Shown: piece after piece, positions 37,815 through 48,899 of the stretch
How positions within the stretch are numbered: the first letter of the stretch is position 1
How the letters are laid out: each line of letters starts with the position of its first letter
Translations under genes and position numbers: made by a program
Source of the DNA: Rehmannia glutinosa
Taxonomy: Eukaryota; Streptophyta; Magnoliopsida; Lamiales; Orobanchaceae
Length of the DNA: 64,000 nucleotides
Assembly: GCA_016081115.2 (NCBI GenBank)
Contig: JABTTQ020001112.1
Span: 62,001 to 126,000 of the forward strand
Reading direction: 5' to 3'
Notes under the pieces: model-generated
What the model was told of the DNA's origin: nothing
Seen by the model: only the letters and a program-made list of their open reading frames with translations
Databases searched by the model: none

Positions 37815-38090
37815 AAGCGATGTTTGCAAATACTTCTACTTTTGGAGGAAGTGATTCATTGCAGCAGAAAATAGTTGAGAATCTAAAGTTGTTAGTGTTT
37901 GATAATAGAAGCTAAAAATTGATTAAGTTAATAGAAAATATTTGGTGAATAAGTTCTAAAAATGCCTTTAGATTCTCAATAAATGAAACATGATCAAAAA
38001 TAAAAGTTGACATTTGAAAACACAAAAAAAATAATTTTTAGCTTAAAGCTAAGAATCACTTTTTTAGTGTGTGTAAAAACAAACACTCCC
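37815..38090. mobile_element. Diverged Harbinger-like MITE
   Basis: GATGTTTGCAAATACTTCTA at the left and AACAAACACTCCC at the right. The interior GAAGTGATTCATTGCAGCAG and GTTAGTGTTTG blocks match 21789-22124 in the same orientation. Confidence 0.6.
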
Positions 38091-38493
38091 AAGATTCATT
38101 TGGCCGATCGATCCTATATAAAATCTCTCAATCTTGCATATAAATTAAAAAAAAAATCCAAAAGAACTCAAAATTATAATTGATAATAACTACGTACTAA
38201 TAATTGACTTTTTGATTGAGGAATATTTATAATTAAAACCAAAATTATATATGTATTATGCATACCTCTTCATGTTTTAAAGCGACTCATAATGCCCAAG
38301 ATCAAAGAATGATTCCAAAGCATCTTTTGAAAACTTCATCATTTTTAATGCCTTGGAAAAAACACCCAAAAAAAGAATTTAAATTCATGCCTCCACCACA
38401 AAGTCACTCAATTCACAAACTAATTCTGCAAATGGATATACGACTTAACCTATCTGCTAAAGGGCATTTCTTCTTGAGACAACAAAGTAAATC

Positions 38494-38701
38494 GGATGGG
38501 ATCTTTTATTCTATGATGTTGTTTCATCTCATATTTCACGGCACAAATGATTGACACGTGTATAAAAGTTACCATATTAATTTTGGAGCATAAATCAAGG
38601 CTAAATTGTGGGTTTTAATATGATAGCTTCTGTACACGTGTCAATCATCTGTGCGGTGGAATATGAGATGAAACATCATCCTGGAATAGAAGATTCCATC
38701 C
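38494..38701. mobile_element. Palindromic MITE carrying two G-boxes
   Basis: It has inverted termini of about 70 bp: GGATGGGATCTTTTATTC at the left, and the inverse of GATGGAATCTTCTATTCC at the right. Internal TGACACGTGTA motifs lie at 38555-38560 and 38635-38640, one in each arm. The transcript of either strand would form a long hairpin. The target duplication is unclear. Confidence 0.75.
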
Positions 38702-39809
38702 GAAAATTGATGTGTGTTGACTCATACCTAAATGTTAAATTAATTAATTTTGAGCACTGAACTAAACACTATTGACAAGTTACTACCAATAAGCAAACGT
38801 GAGAATAAGACTAGAACGAGACAAAATAAATAAAAGTAAGAAGGAAAAAAAACACGACCAATTGATTAGTTTGTCCCTTAATTGAAAGTGAGTATCTCTC
38901 AATAGTAAAAACCAATATAATTTGACTTTGTTTCTAATAGGAGGAAAGTGGAATTTTCACCCTTGAATAGTTGAATCCCACTAATAAATTGATCCCACTT
39001 AAGGAAAGTAGTGTATAAACAAAAGTAATAATTCTTAGGGTCAACTAGTTTTCAAATATGTAACTATGACGTATATATTTTAGGGATAATATGTGCTCCA
39101 GACTACCTACTTTAAAACTCGTATATATGGTACATTTTTGTTGTAGGTCAATCACAGTCCATCCATGTTCATTCCCTATTTATAGTTCTTTTTCCAGTCA
39201 TATGTAATCCACTCGAACAATTATCAACTCCTCACATCCCAAACTCATTTGCAGATCTACTATAATAACTTTTATGCCCCGAAAGCTCTTCGGACATAAT
39301 TTCAATGAATACTAGAGAAAAGAATATGTATAAAACTTCTATTTTTTTAGCCCGCTCTATCGTCAATTCGTAGATCCATTCATGTATATAATCGTGTGAA
39401 TGGGAATATTGGTTTATAAAATTGGGCTGTAAAGTTGAGGGAATAAAGGAAGAGAATTTAAACTAAAAAGCTTTTAATACAAGAAGTGGAGTATGTAGTA
39501 TATACCCACTTTTGAGTGATGGAGTGATGTCTAAGGGTAAGGGATTAAAGGGATGGTGTTATTTGGAAGTACTTAAAAGTTACAACCTTAAATTCCCACA
39601 TTAGGAAACTACGCGCAAAACAAAACTAAAAAAAAAATATTGGGAAAAAGTTATACATATTATTAGTGTGAGCCCTTTTTTGGACCACACTTTTGTTCTT
39701 TTACATACCATCAAAATTTTGTTCCACGGAATGAGCGGCCGACACGTGGATAATTTTTTTTGTTTCTTTTGGTTCTATATGCTAATTTGAGAACAAAAAT
39801 ACATAACAT

Positions 39810-39986
39810 AAAGTGCAAAATACAATAACACCCTTGAACCTAGCCATATATTTATTTACCCCTCAGTTTACAAATGTAACACTTACCGCCCTCAATTTGC
39901 AAATATAACACTTACCTCTTTGGATCACATTTGCAAGTTCAGTGAGGTAAATAATACATACGGTCAAGTTCTCGTATTTTGCCCTA
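39810..39986. repeat. Short repeat with inverted GCAAAATAC ends
   Basis: GTGCAAAATACAATAACACC at the left and GTTCTCGTATTTTGCCC at the right are imperfect inverses. The interior has two near-copies of CAAATxTAACACTTACC. It is probably a MITE. Confidence 0.5.
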
Positions 39987-40728
39987 ACATAAATGCAACA
40001 CTTGGTTTATTAGTAGCCAACACATTTTACAAATCAAAACAAGTTAGATCCAAATTTAAATGAGTTAGGTGAGCATGTCATTTGTAGATCTGATGTGGGA
40101 TCGTATCATGCATTCTCAAGTCAAACTATTAAAATATAATTTATCAGAAAACTAGAAATAACCATAAGAATTTTGGCAACCTCAGTTGTAAATTACCAAA
40201 TTTTTTTCCTGGAAACCAATCTTATTCAATTTCTGAACTCAATTTTAATAATAATTCATAAAAGTTTCTGGACAGGGAGAATTTGGAGAGAAAAGGAAAT
40301 AAAGAGATGTCCAGATAGATTAAAAAAAAGATGAAAGGAAAAAAAGAAAAAAGGAACAACAGCTGGAGTGGATTGTCTGATGTGCACTGATTATTGTCCG
40401 TCTAAACACACACACAAACACACAGAGTAAATGGGTTCTGGAATTGTTTTGGTTTTTATGGGACCCTTTACAACCCCATAAAGCTTGACGGCACATTATT
40501 TGTCATTTTTTTTTGGATGAAAACAAAAACATATTAGAGTGGCACTTAATCACTGCTTGAGAATGACAAAATCTGAAAATGACAGAAATCTTGCTCAAAC
40601 TCACAAGTTAATTAAATCCAACAATCACCAAACAAAAGTGTAACAAGTAGAGATTTAAGAATTGATAATTTTCATAAAAGCTGTCAAAATGAAATTTTAA
40701 CTTCGGGATATCGGATATGACCTGTGAT

Positions 40729-41546
40729 CAGTAACGAAGTCAGGAATTTTGTTTAGGGGGCCCCAATTATTGTTCTAAAAATCTTTGTCTAGCCCTGAAA
40801 TCCCTATTTATAGTGTCATTTGTCCGCCTATATTTCTCTTCCAATTAGACCATGTCTAACCCCGTCCAAACTCTGCTTAGGCGCTAGGCCCCAGTCTGCT
40901 TAGCCTTTTTTTAGAACAATGGACCTAACTAACATTGAATAAAAATGAAAAAAAATACATCAACTCTAAAAATAAAATTATAAATAAATACCAATTTTGA
41001 TAAAGTCATTGTATTAATTCATGCATCTTAATATTAAAAATAAATAAATAAATATAATTACATCAAATATATCATAACATCTATTATGTTCTTCATATTT
41101 TGACATAGTTGCATAATAGCTTTATTGTTAATATTTCGAAAAATATCTTCTTCAATGTGTGTTACAAAACGGTCATTCAATAACTCATCTCCAATATTGA
41201 ATTCTTTAAAAAAAATTGAAAATTAACCATAAATCATCCCTAAAAAGACAAATAGAGACGCAAGAGAATAGTGCAAAAATTCGAGTTCAAGTTTATGGTG
41301 GAGTAAAAGAAAATGTTCAAAATTTTGAGAAACAAAAAAATTACCAAGACTCAATTTTCAAGATTAACAAATGGGAAGGGATTTCTTGTAGTGAAGAATG
41401 AAGGAATTGAAGACTTTTTTCTATTTTTCCTATTTTTATATTTATTTTAAGGCTAAAATTTGAAAGTACCAAAATACCCCTATTATTTTTTAAAAATTTC
41501 AGGGGGGCCCAGTGCCCCCCTTGGCCCCTAAGTGGCCTCGTCACTG
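40729..41546. mobile_element. Non-autonomous hAT-like element with perfect 8 bp TSD
   Basis: The left end CAGTAACGAAGTCAGG and right end GGCCTCGTCACTG are inverted repeats. Identical 8 bp copies CCTGTGAT flank it (40721-40728 and 41547-41554). It is 818 bp. A CTTAGGCGCTAGGCC-type fragment (about 40850-40915) is nested inside. It encodes no transposase. Confidence 0.85.
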
Positions 41547-41554
41547 CCTGTGAT

Positions 41555-44500
41555 AGTGTGACATCTCATTTCATATAACGTAGAAAGATCCGGAATCAAA
41601 AGTATTATCATAGTGAATCTGCAGTGTTTAGTATTATATGCAGTAATTGATCAATTAGAGGAAAAAAAAAGGAAATTAAGAAATCATACGTTAACGTTTA
41701 TACTTTTCATGCTACATTAAATATTGACAAATTTTATCCTACAGAGCGAGTTGAAGTTCATCTATGTTATTATCACGATTTTCCAAAAGTAGAGGTGCCC
41801 AATTGAAGATATGACAAGGTAGATGGAATAATAATTTAAATTTGAGTTTTCTGTTGGAATAATTTAAATTCTTTATTTTTTTTTTGAGGGGAATTTAAAT
41901 TCTTTATTAGGATTGTTTTGGAATTTGATATTCAAATGCTCACTCATAAATTAATAATCGTAGTTATACTGTAGAGTCGTGCTTGAATTATTGACACTTT
42001 AAGAGTATTTTTATTTTTATTTCATGAAATTGGGTCTTTAGAGTACAAACACATATATGTTTATTGTGATGGTCCCATTTCTAATCGAGATTGTAAATAA
42101 CAAAGCATGAAGTATGAACGGAAAGTCTGAAAATCAACTATCTTTTGACAAGAAAATTCCAGTGGGCTCAATATGTGGGCCATATATAAATGTAAATGAG
42201 TGTCAGGTGTCGTTTCAATGGAAGAATGGGGATGAGATTTATAGTTCCATTTTTATTTGTTTCTTGGTCACTGTAATAAGCTATGTTTCGTGTTTTCTAT
42301 TGTTCAATTTTTCGTTTATCAAACAAATTGTCCCTGTTGTGGGCGTTTTCATACAAAAAATTCAAAAAAAAGGGCTATTAACAGAAAATTAGTGTATTTT
42401 TGCGATTTTCTAATTTTATTGGATCAATTAGATTTGTATGCGTTTAAAATATATTTTTGTTTTTATATATGTATAGAGTTGTGGATTTTGTAGATTTTTC
42501 CCATGAATGAAATTTGATTGATTCTGAAAAGAAAATAAAAAAACTCGTGACAAAATAAATTCCTAAGGTTTCCATTTAATTAAATCATATTTTTTATCAG
42601 GGAGGTAGTGGTGTAATTAAGTCAAGTTAAGTCGAATTTATTACTGCTCAAATTTGTTTGAATTTTAATCAGGTTTCAAAAATAGCGTTTGAGATTGATT
42701 TGATTATTAATCGAATTGAACTCGAACGAATTTAGTCGAATAAGTAGCTTAGTTAATTTTTTAGCTTTCGAGGTGTGGACACGTAGTTTTCAGAGCACTA
42801 AGTGCGTGGTTGAGAAAAAGGGGTTAGGTAACGCCGCAAAATTGTGGTGTTTGGAATCCAAATTAGGGAATCAAGGGTTTGAACTATGGAGAATATAATG
42901 TCAACGTTGTTTTTTCAACTACTCATAGGTAAGAATTTATCTTTGTATAGCCATCATGACAGTTCAAACGAATCCAATTTCAGTAAAATTCTTGTTTTAC
43001 ACGTCTGTATGTGTTGGATATTTGTTTTTATTTTTTTTAATGTGATACTTGGTTTCCAAGTTTTTAATTGAAAGTACATATAAGTGGAGAATACTCGGAC
43101 AACTATGAGAATATATATTTGTCATTGCATGCAAGAAGCAAGAGGCCTTATAACAATTACCAAAATTGTTCTATATTAATTGCTTTTATGATGCAAACTT
43201 CCAATAAAAGCATTCACATAATTTAGTTTTAATTAGTTTGCCCCCCCAAAAAAAGATGGCGAAGTTCAAAATAGTTTTTTTTCTTTAAATTTCTTTTACA
43301 CTCGAAATAGTGACTACTGACTAGAACTTGTCAATGAGCTAGCATAACTGCATAAGTGTGACACTATTATTTCACACAAAAACCAACACAACTGAAAAAG
43401 ATTGAAGACTGAAATTTTATTTTGGAAAAAACAAACAAACTAACTAACACGTAATTGGATACCTATATTGCCCTTTCATTACATAACATATTTCATAATA
43501 ATAATTTCCAAAGTTACAAATAGAATGAAGTAATTTAATTTGAAGAAGTATTTGGGGGTTGGAGCTAGAAATTTTAAATTCTTGAAGTATTATATAATTA
43601 ATTTTAGCATATTTTTTTACAGTAGTTGCTTCACTATAACTGACTTCACTGAGTTCCATACTAGGGGTGGCAAATAGTTCGTGGTAGACCTAATACCGGG
43701 ATGACACGATAACAACCCGTCACGATAAGTTAAAGATCAAGAAATTGTTAAAATACATAACATTGAAAATATTTGAATATTTCTCTCTCTCTCTAAAAGC
43801 TCTCACAACCAATAACCCTAAGAGGCTAAGATCCCGCCGCCCCTTCTCCGATCCCTTCTAATCTCTATCCCACCTCCCTCTCCCCCTTACCATGGCCGGA
43901 GACCACAAGCTCCATGGTCTCCGGCTCATCTTTCTCTAGACATTTCCTTCTTGTGAACATGGGTTTTCTTTGTTCGCTTCTGTGTCTAGTGTTCGTGAAG
44001 GCTACAATGGTGGTTGGAGGTGGGTTGGTGATGAGATTTAAGGGAGGGAAAGGCCAATTTTTGATTTGTTTGCGCGATTATATTGGTCTTCATATAGGTT
44101 TTTTAGATCTTTCTTTGTTTTTTTTTTGTTTTTTTGTGTTTTTTTTCACGGTTGATTTGCGAAACTTGTAAGCGAATCAATATTTTCTATCTTCCATTAT
44201 GTGATGTAGCTGGTGCCCGGATTTATTTGAGTTAGGTCTCCTTAAAGAGTGTCTTAGTCTTCCTTTTGGAGGTTATTTAGTCTCCTATCAGAGTGCTTAA
44301 TTTTCGTTTGTTTTTTGTTTTGTTGTTTTTTTAATTTTAGTTATTTCTTGTTTTTGCTCCTTTGAAAAAAACTCAAAAAGTGGTTAATCATCTCGTGCAG
44401 AATTCTCTCCTTGACATTTATGTATGTTCAATGTGGTTTTTTTGCGGTCTTGTCAGTTGGCAGTTTAATATTATTTTAAATAATAAATATGAAAAAAAAA

Positions 44501-45438
44501 AACATTTGAATATTTACTCGAAACAAAAAGGGATTGGATCTCCTATTCCACTTTTCCTATTCCATTCTTATTCCATTGCTTTGGATGAAATACACGTGTG
44601 CAAGATGATGTCACGTGATGTCACAATTGTACACGTGTCTTTCATCCAACATATGAAATACAGAGTGGAATAAGGAAAGTGGAATAGGAGATCTCAACCC
44701 AAACAAAAAAGAACATTTTAATTTCATAGACCTTCAAACTTCAAAGTCTACAAGTAATGAAAACACGAGTATTCCACGTGAGGGCATTTTGTTTGCGTGT
44801 GCGCGCGTGGGGTGGGGGTGTGATGTGATATTATCACACACACACACTGTAGGAACAAGACAGGAAAGTGGAGGGGTTTCAGGACAATTTTGGTTTTGTG
44901 GGATACCACCATTATTACTCCTTTGCAAAATCTCAATAATTCATGTCTTGTTTTGTGTTCAAGATAAGATGTCACTCCCAATTTCCAAATGCCAATTCTG
45001 TCCAATTGTGTAATAATTGGAACTAACAAAATAATGGATTATTTAAATAATATAGTTGAGCTTCATCAACTATTCTACAAACCAATGTAGGAGTAGGGAA
45101 ATTTTTTGTGGTGAAAATCACATAGATATTACAAAAGAAAAAAAAATTAATTACATGGTATATTTTTATGGGTGACGGTGAAATTTGAACAAAACATCTC
45201 TTAGCCTCTAATACTATCAAGAACGGAGCCAAGGTTGTCGTTCCCCTCAACTTTTATTTTATTTACATTTAATATATATATATATAATAATAAATGTTAA
45301 AATTTTGCTATCCTAAAATATAAAAAATCTCTCTTTATATATCCTCTAGTTTTGAGAAAAAAAAATAAATCTCGTCTCCATAATCTTCATTTTCTAATCC
45401 GTCTTTGCGTACCAATATACTATATTGAATGACCACTT
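41555..45438. other. Gene-free repeat region, fourth part
   Basis: The region is AT-rich with a GC-richer block at 43800-43930, which has an ATG in good context but stops after 14 codons. A G-box MITE lies at 44530-44700. A sequence similar to the starts of other GGGGTGGCAA-type plant repeats lies at 43664-43735. No gene is supported. Confidence 0.5.
44530..44700. mobile_element. 171 bp palindromic MITE, three G-boxes, perfect 9 bp TSD
   Basis: The termini GGGATTGGATCTCCTATTCC and GGAATAGGAGATCTCAACCC are inverted repeats. The flanks AAACAAAAA (44521-44529) and AAACAAAAA (44701-44709) are identical, although A-rich. CACGTG occurs at 44593-44598, 44612-44617 and 44632-44637. A 9 bp duplication suggests a Mutator-like origin. 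Confidence 0.8.
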
Positions 45439-46179
45439 CAGGGGCGGATTTATGCATACTTAGCACTGGGCTCAAGCCCAGTGCTTATTTTCAGTAAATT
45501 ATGTTTTAGTACTACAATTTATGTATTATTCATAATTAGCCCACCACAAAATTTAATTCAAAATTCAAGTCCATCCAAAAATTTAAATTCATTTTAAAAA
45601 TCAAGAATGAAGAACTTAAAACTTTTGTGTTATCTTGGTGACTTTGACGATGAAATTTAATATATTTTTGATCTCTTTGGGCTATTTTTTTATCCTTAAT
45701 TTGTAATTAGTACACTTATCATGTTATTACTTTTATTACTTTTAAACTGTACTTAACTATTTATATTGATAATTTATGAAAATATGTATTCTAAGTATCA
45801 AAATATTTAAACAAATTATATGTTTAAGGGCCCGAATTAGTTGCTTCCCCCGGTATGAAATTGAAAAATTTTCTATCTTTTTTAAAATAAAAATTTATCT
45901 ATTTTTTTAGCTTTTATTATAGTTAGTTCTTGTTGTTGTGTGGATAAAAGCAAATAATATTTAGAATATTTGTCCATTTGATTGTTAATATAAAAATATC
46001 ACTACGTTTTTCTCTCCTAGGAAGTAGTTTTTACTCTTTATTTCGAAATAATATAATATTACAATTATTGATTACATATATATAATATTTTTTCTCTCTA
46101 TATATATATATATATAAATTTAGTGAATTTTTATTTACTTTTTATCCCACCGTACTACTAATTCCTGGATCCGCCACTG
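45439..46179. mobile_element. Non-autonomous hAT-like element, 741 bp
   Basis: The left end CAGGGGCGGATTTATG and right end CTGGATCCGCCACTG are inverted repeats. The 8 bp flanks are GACCACTT (45431-45438) and GACCACTA (46180-46187), 7 of 8 matching. The interior is AT-rich and non-coding. Confidence 0.75.
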
Positions 46180-46356
46180 GACCACTACATTCAAAAATTT
46201 AAACTGTTAGAGATTTGAGTCATTTAATATTTAGTTACTCTATCACATATGAAAAAATTCAACGATTTTTTTTTTTTGGAAAATGTTTGATTTCATTCTG
46301 CAGACACATTTTCTTTTCCACAACATGAGAAACATTTTTTATTTTCCATTCCCCAA

Positions 46357-46442
46357 AACAAAATCATTATTTCCCAAATTAAATTAAAATCATTATTTCC
46401 CAAATTAAATTAAAATCATTATTTCCCAAATTAAATTAAAAT
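46357..46442. repeat. Tandem repeat, three copies
   Basis: AAAATCATTATTTCCCAAAT plus TAAATT recurs three times in a row with almost no divergence, so the expansion is recent. The third copy passes into AAAATCCACTCG. Confidence 0.8.
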
Positions 46443-47484
46443 CCACTCGCGGATAAAATGAAATGAATACCAAAGTATTGTAGAATCATGTAACTTGGAT
46501 CTTGTTTAAGGGATTGTCTGATGTCGTATAGTCCTTATTTAATTTTTGCAGACTCAGTTTCAATCTAATCAAATCATTACTTTATTAGGTACTAAAAAAA
46601 ATCATTACTTTATTATGTTTTTTCTACATAAAATGGCTATAAATCGCTCTCAATCCTTTCGTGATAGACTATTTTATACCCAGTGAAAGTGACATTAATG
46701 ATACAAGACAAAGATTGATGAACCCTACATGCTGCGGCCAGTTAGCCCGGACCCTCTAAACCGGGAAAAAAGAGAGTTAGAGCCGAATTATTTTGACAAA
46801 TTTAAATCTGGGCCTATTTTGGCCCGAACTGTTTAGCCAGTTAACCAGGCTAGCCCACTAGCCCTCCAATTGTGTTTTTTTTAAAAAATAAATATAATTA
46901 TAATATTATAAATCTATTTTATTACATATTACCTATTATTAAATATATTTTTTCAAGCTCACATCTCCTCATCTTTAATAGGTTTAAATATATAATTCTT
47001 AAAACTATGACTTATAGTCATATGAATAATTGTTTTTAAAAAAAGTATTATTTTTTTCCATTTTATATGGATATATATTATATAATGCTATCTTTTATTA
47101 TTATAGTTTTATTTTATAAATTTAGATCATAGAATATTTAAATTTTATAATTCTGTTAATGCAATATAATTATAAATTATTCAAAAAAATTATAATCAAT
47201 ACTTTAACATAAAATGTTAAACTTAAATGTTATATATGTTCGAGTTTAAAATTTTAGATTTAAATACATAATTTTTTATTTTTTTTTACTTATAGCCCGA
47301 AAGTGGCCTATATAGCCTGAAGCCCACTAGAGTTAGAGTTAGATTCACAATATGCTAGCCCATTTAATAGCGGTTCGTTTAGCCCCAAGCCTGTTTAACA
47401 TCTACTGTTTGTCATACATACAAGCATACATGCAATGATCAAAAAGCATATTGCGAAGCATCTCATTTCCTCCTCTCCCACAGG

Positions 47485-47674
47485 CAGGGACGTAGCCAGC
47501 CGACCTAAGTACCCCTAACCCAAATTCTTTTTCCTCCTAACTCTACTATTTTTTTCTCTTAAAAAATATATAAATAATTTTTTTTTATTTTTTTCCATAA
47601 AAAAAACGAGACAAAAAAAATTTTGGGTGGACGGGAGGCCGGGATAGCCCCCCTAAGCCCTAGCTACACCCCTG
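47485..47674. mobile_element. 190 bp hAT MITE with perfect 8 bp TSD
   Basis: It begins CAGGGACGTAGCCAGCC and ends TAGCTACACCCCTG. Both flanks are CCCACAGG (47477-47484 and 47675-47682). It is the same family as 58017-58201. Confidence 0.88.
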
Positions 47675-47764
47675 CCCACAGGCCACAACATCACATTTCC
47701 CTTTTCCCCTCAAAAAAAAAAATATAAGTAACGTTCTTTTTTCTCTCTTTTTCTTTTTTTCTTC

Positions 47765-47975
47765 TTGTTTTTCACTCGTATTTAAAGATGTTACTAAACA
47801 TAATTGTAAATACATGGTGCGGATGATTGTCACGTATATAAAAATTATGATATTAAAAACCTACAATTTAAGCTTGCTCTGTTTCGTAAAAATTAATATA
47901 ATAACTTTCATACATGTGACAATCATCCACACAGTGAGATATGATATGAAACACTCTTTCCGCCCGAATGTGCAA
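47765..47975. repeat. Diverged palindromic MITE of the 38494-38701 family
   Basis: It has arms with GGATGATTGTCACGTATATA and ACATGTGACAATCATCC, and a central TTAAGCTTG region. The CACGTG core has decayed to CACGTA and CATGTG. Confidence 0.55.
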
Positions 47976-48899
47976 TCTTTCACCTCTTAATTAACCAAAC
48001 GGATATTGACACGTGCATTTTAACTATATCACTAGTCTTATAAAAACCAAAAAAATAAAAAAAATTCCTCCGTTGTGATAGGAAATACAAATCCGGCACC
48101 AAATCCTTCGTCCCACAGCCTCTCATTTCCAAATGAACTCAAAAAGTTGAAATCGTCAAATGCAAATTATGTTTGATGGGATCAAAAACACGCTAATGAC
48201 ATGCTGGGGTGGGGGGCTACGAACAATGAGCAAGAAGAAACAAAGGGATATCACTGTAGCGACAAGCAATTTCCATGATAAACCTTTATCACAAGTGGAC
48301 AAGAAAGCATCAGCTACAGGGCTCCACAGTACTTTTTATGGAAAGAACATTTGAAAATGACTTTTTGGTAAGTTCCAATAGAGTTCCCTAAATATAGGAA
48401 TAGAGAGAATCTTCAATTAATAATGGACAAAAGGGCTTTGAAATAGAAAAAGGTTAGGCCGCCCATGAAGGCCCAATGATAGCTGTGAGCCCATGAGACT
48501 AGGGGCCCAATCCTTGACATTTTAATAAAAGACATCTCAATAATTTCTAGCATAAAATAAAAATTTACCCAACAATTTCTCAGGAACCCTAACATGCACT
48601 CACCAAAAGTACCATTCTCATTTGTACAGGAAATCTAGGATCAGCTAATTCATTTTTTCACTAGTAATTCATAAAAATAGTAATAATCCAATAAAAATAG
48701 TGCAGAAATTCAACCTGATCACTTAAAATAACGGGAAAATTCACAAGACCATTAAAAAGAAAATATTTACAGAACACAGAGGATGCAACTCTTGCCCAAG
48801 CAGAGTTTCAAACTCAAGCAAGAAGCAACTAACGCGAAATAAACATTTCCGTCCACCGGCCTATGAATTGTATGAAGACTTCAATAGAAGGCAAATTCC

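Larger units (their letters stand above)
37760..40728. other. Gene-free AT-rich repeat region, third part
   Basis: The region contains a Harbinger-like copy (37815-38090), a G-box palindromic MITE (38494-38701) and a small inverted-end repeat (39810-39986). The remainder shows nothing recognisable. Confidence 0.55.
46180..48899. other. Gene-free repeat region, fifth part
   Basis: The region contains a three-copy tandem repeat (46357-46442), a repeat with GCCCGAA/AGCCC words at 46720-47400, a small hAT element (47485-47674), a palindromic MITE (47765-47975) and the 3' flank of BOB1 (about 48400-48899). No gene is supported. Confidence 0.5.

Noticed and set aside
42114..42392. 92-codon plus-strand frame
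   Set aside because: Low-complexity hydrophobic tail and no domain; expected by chance in AT-rich DNA.
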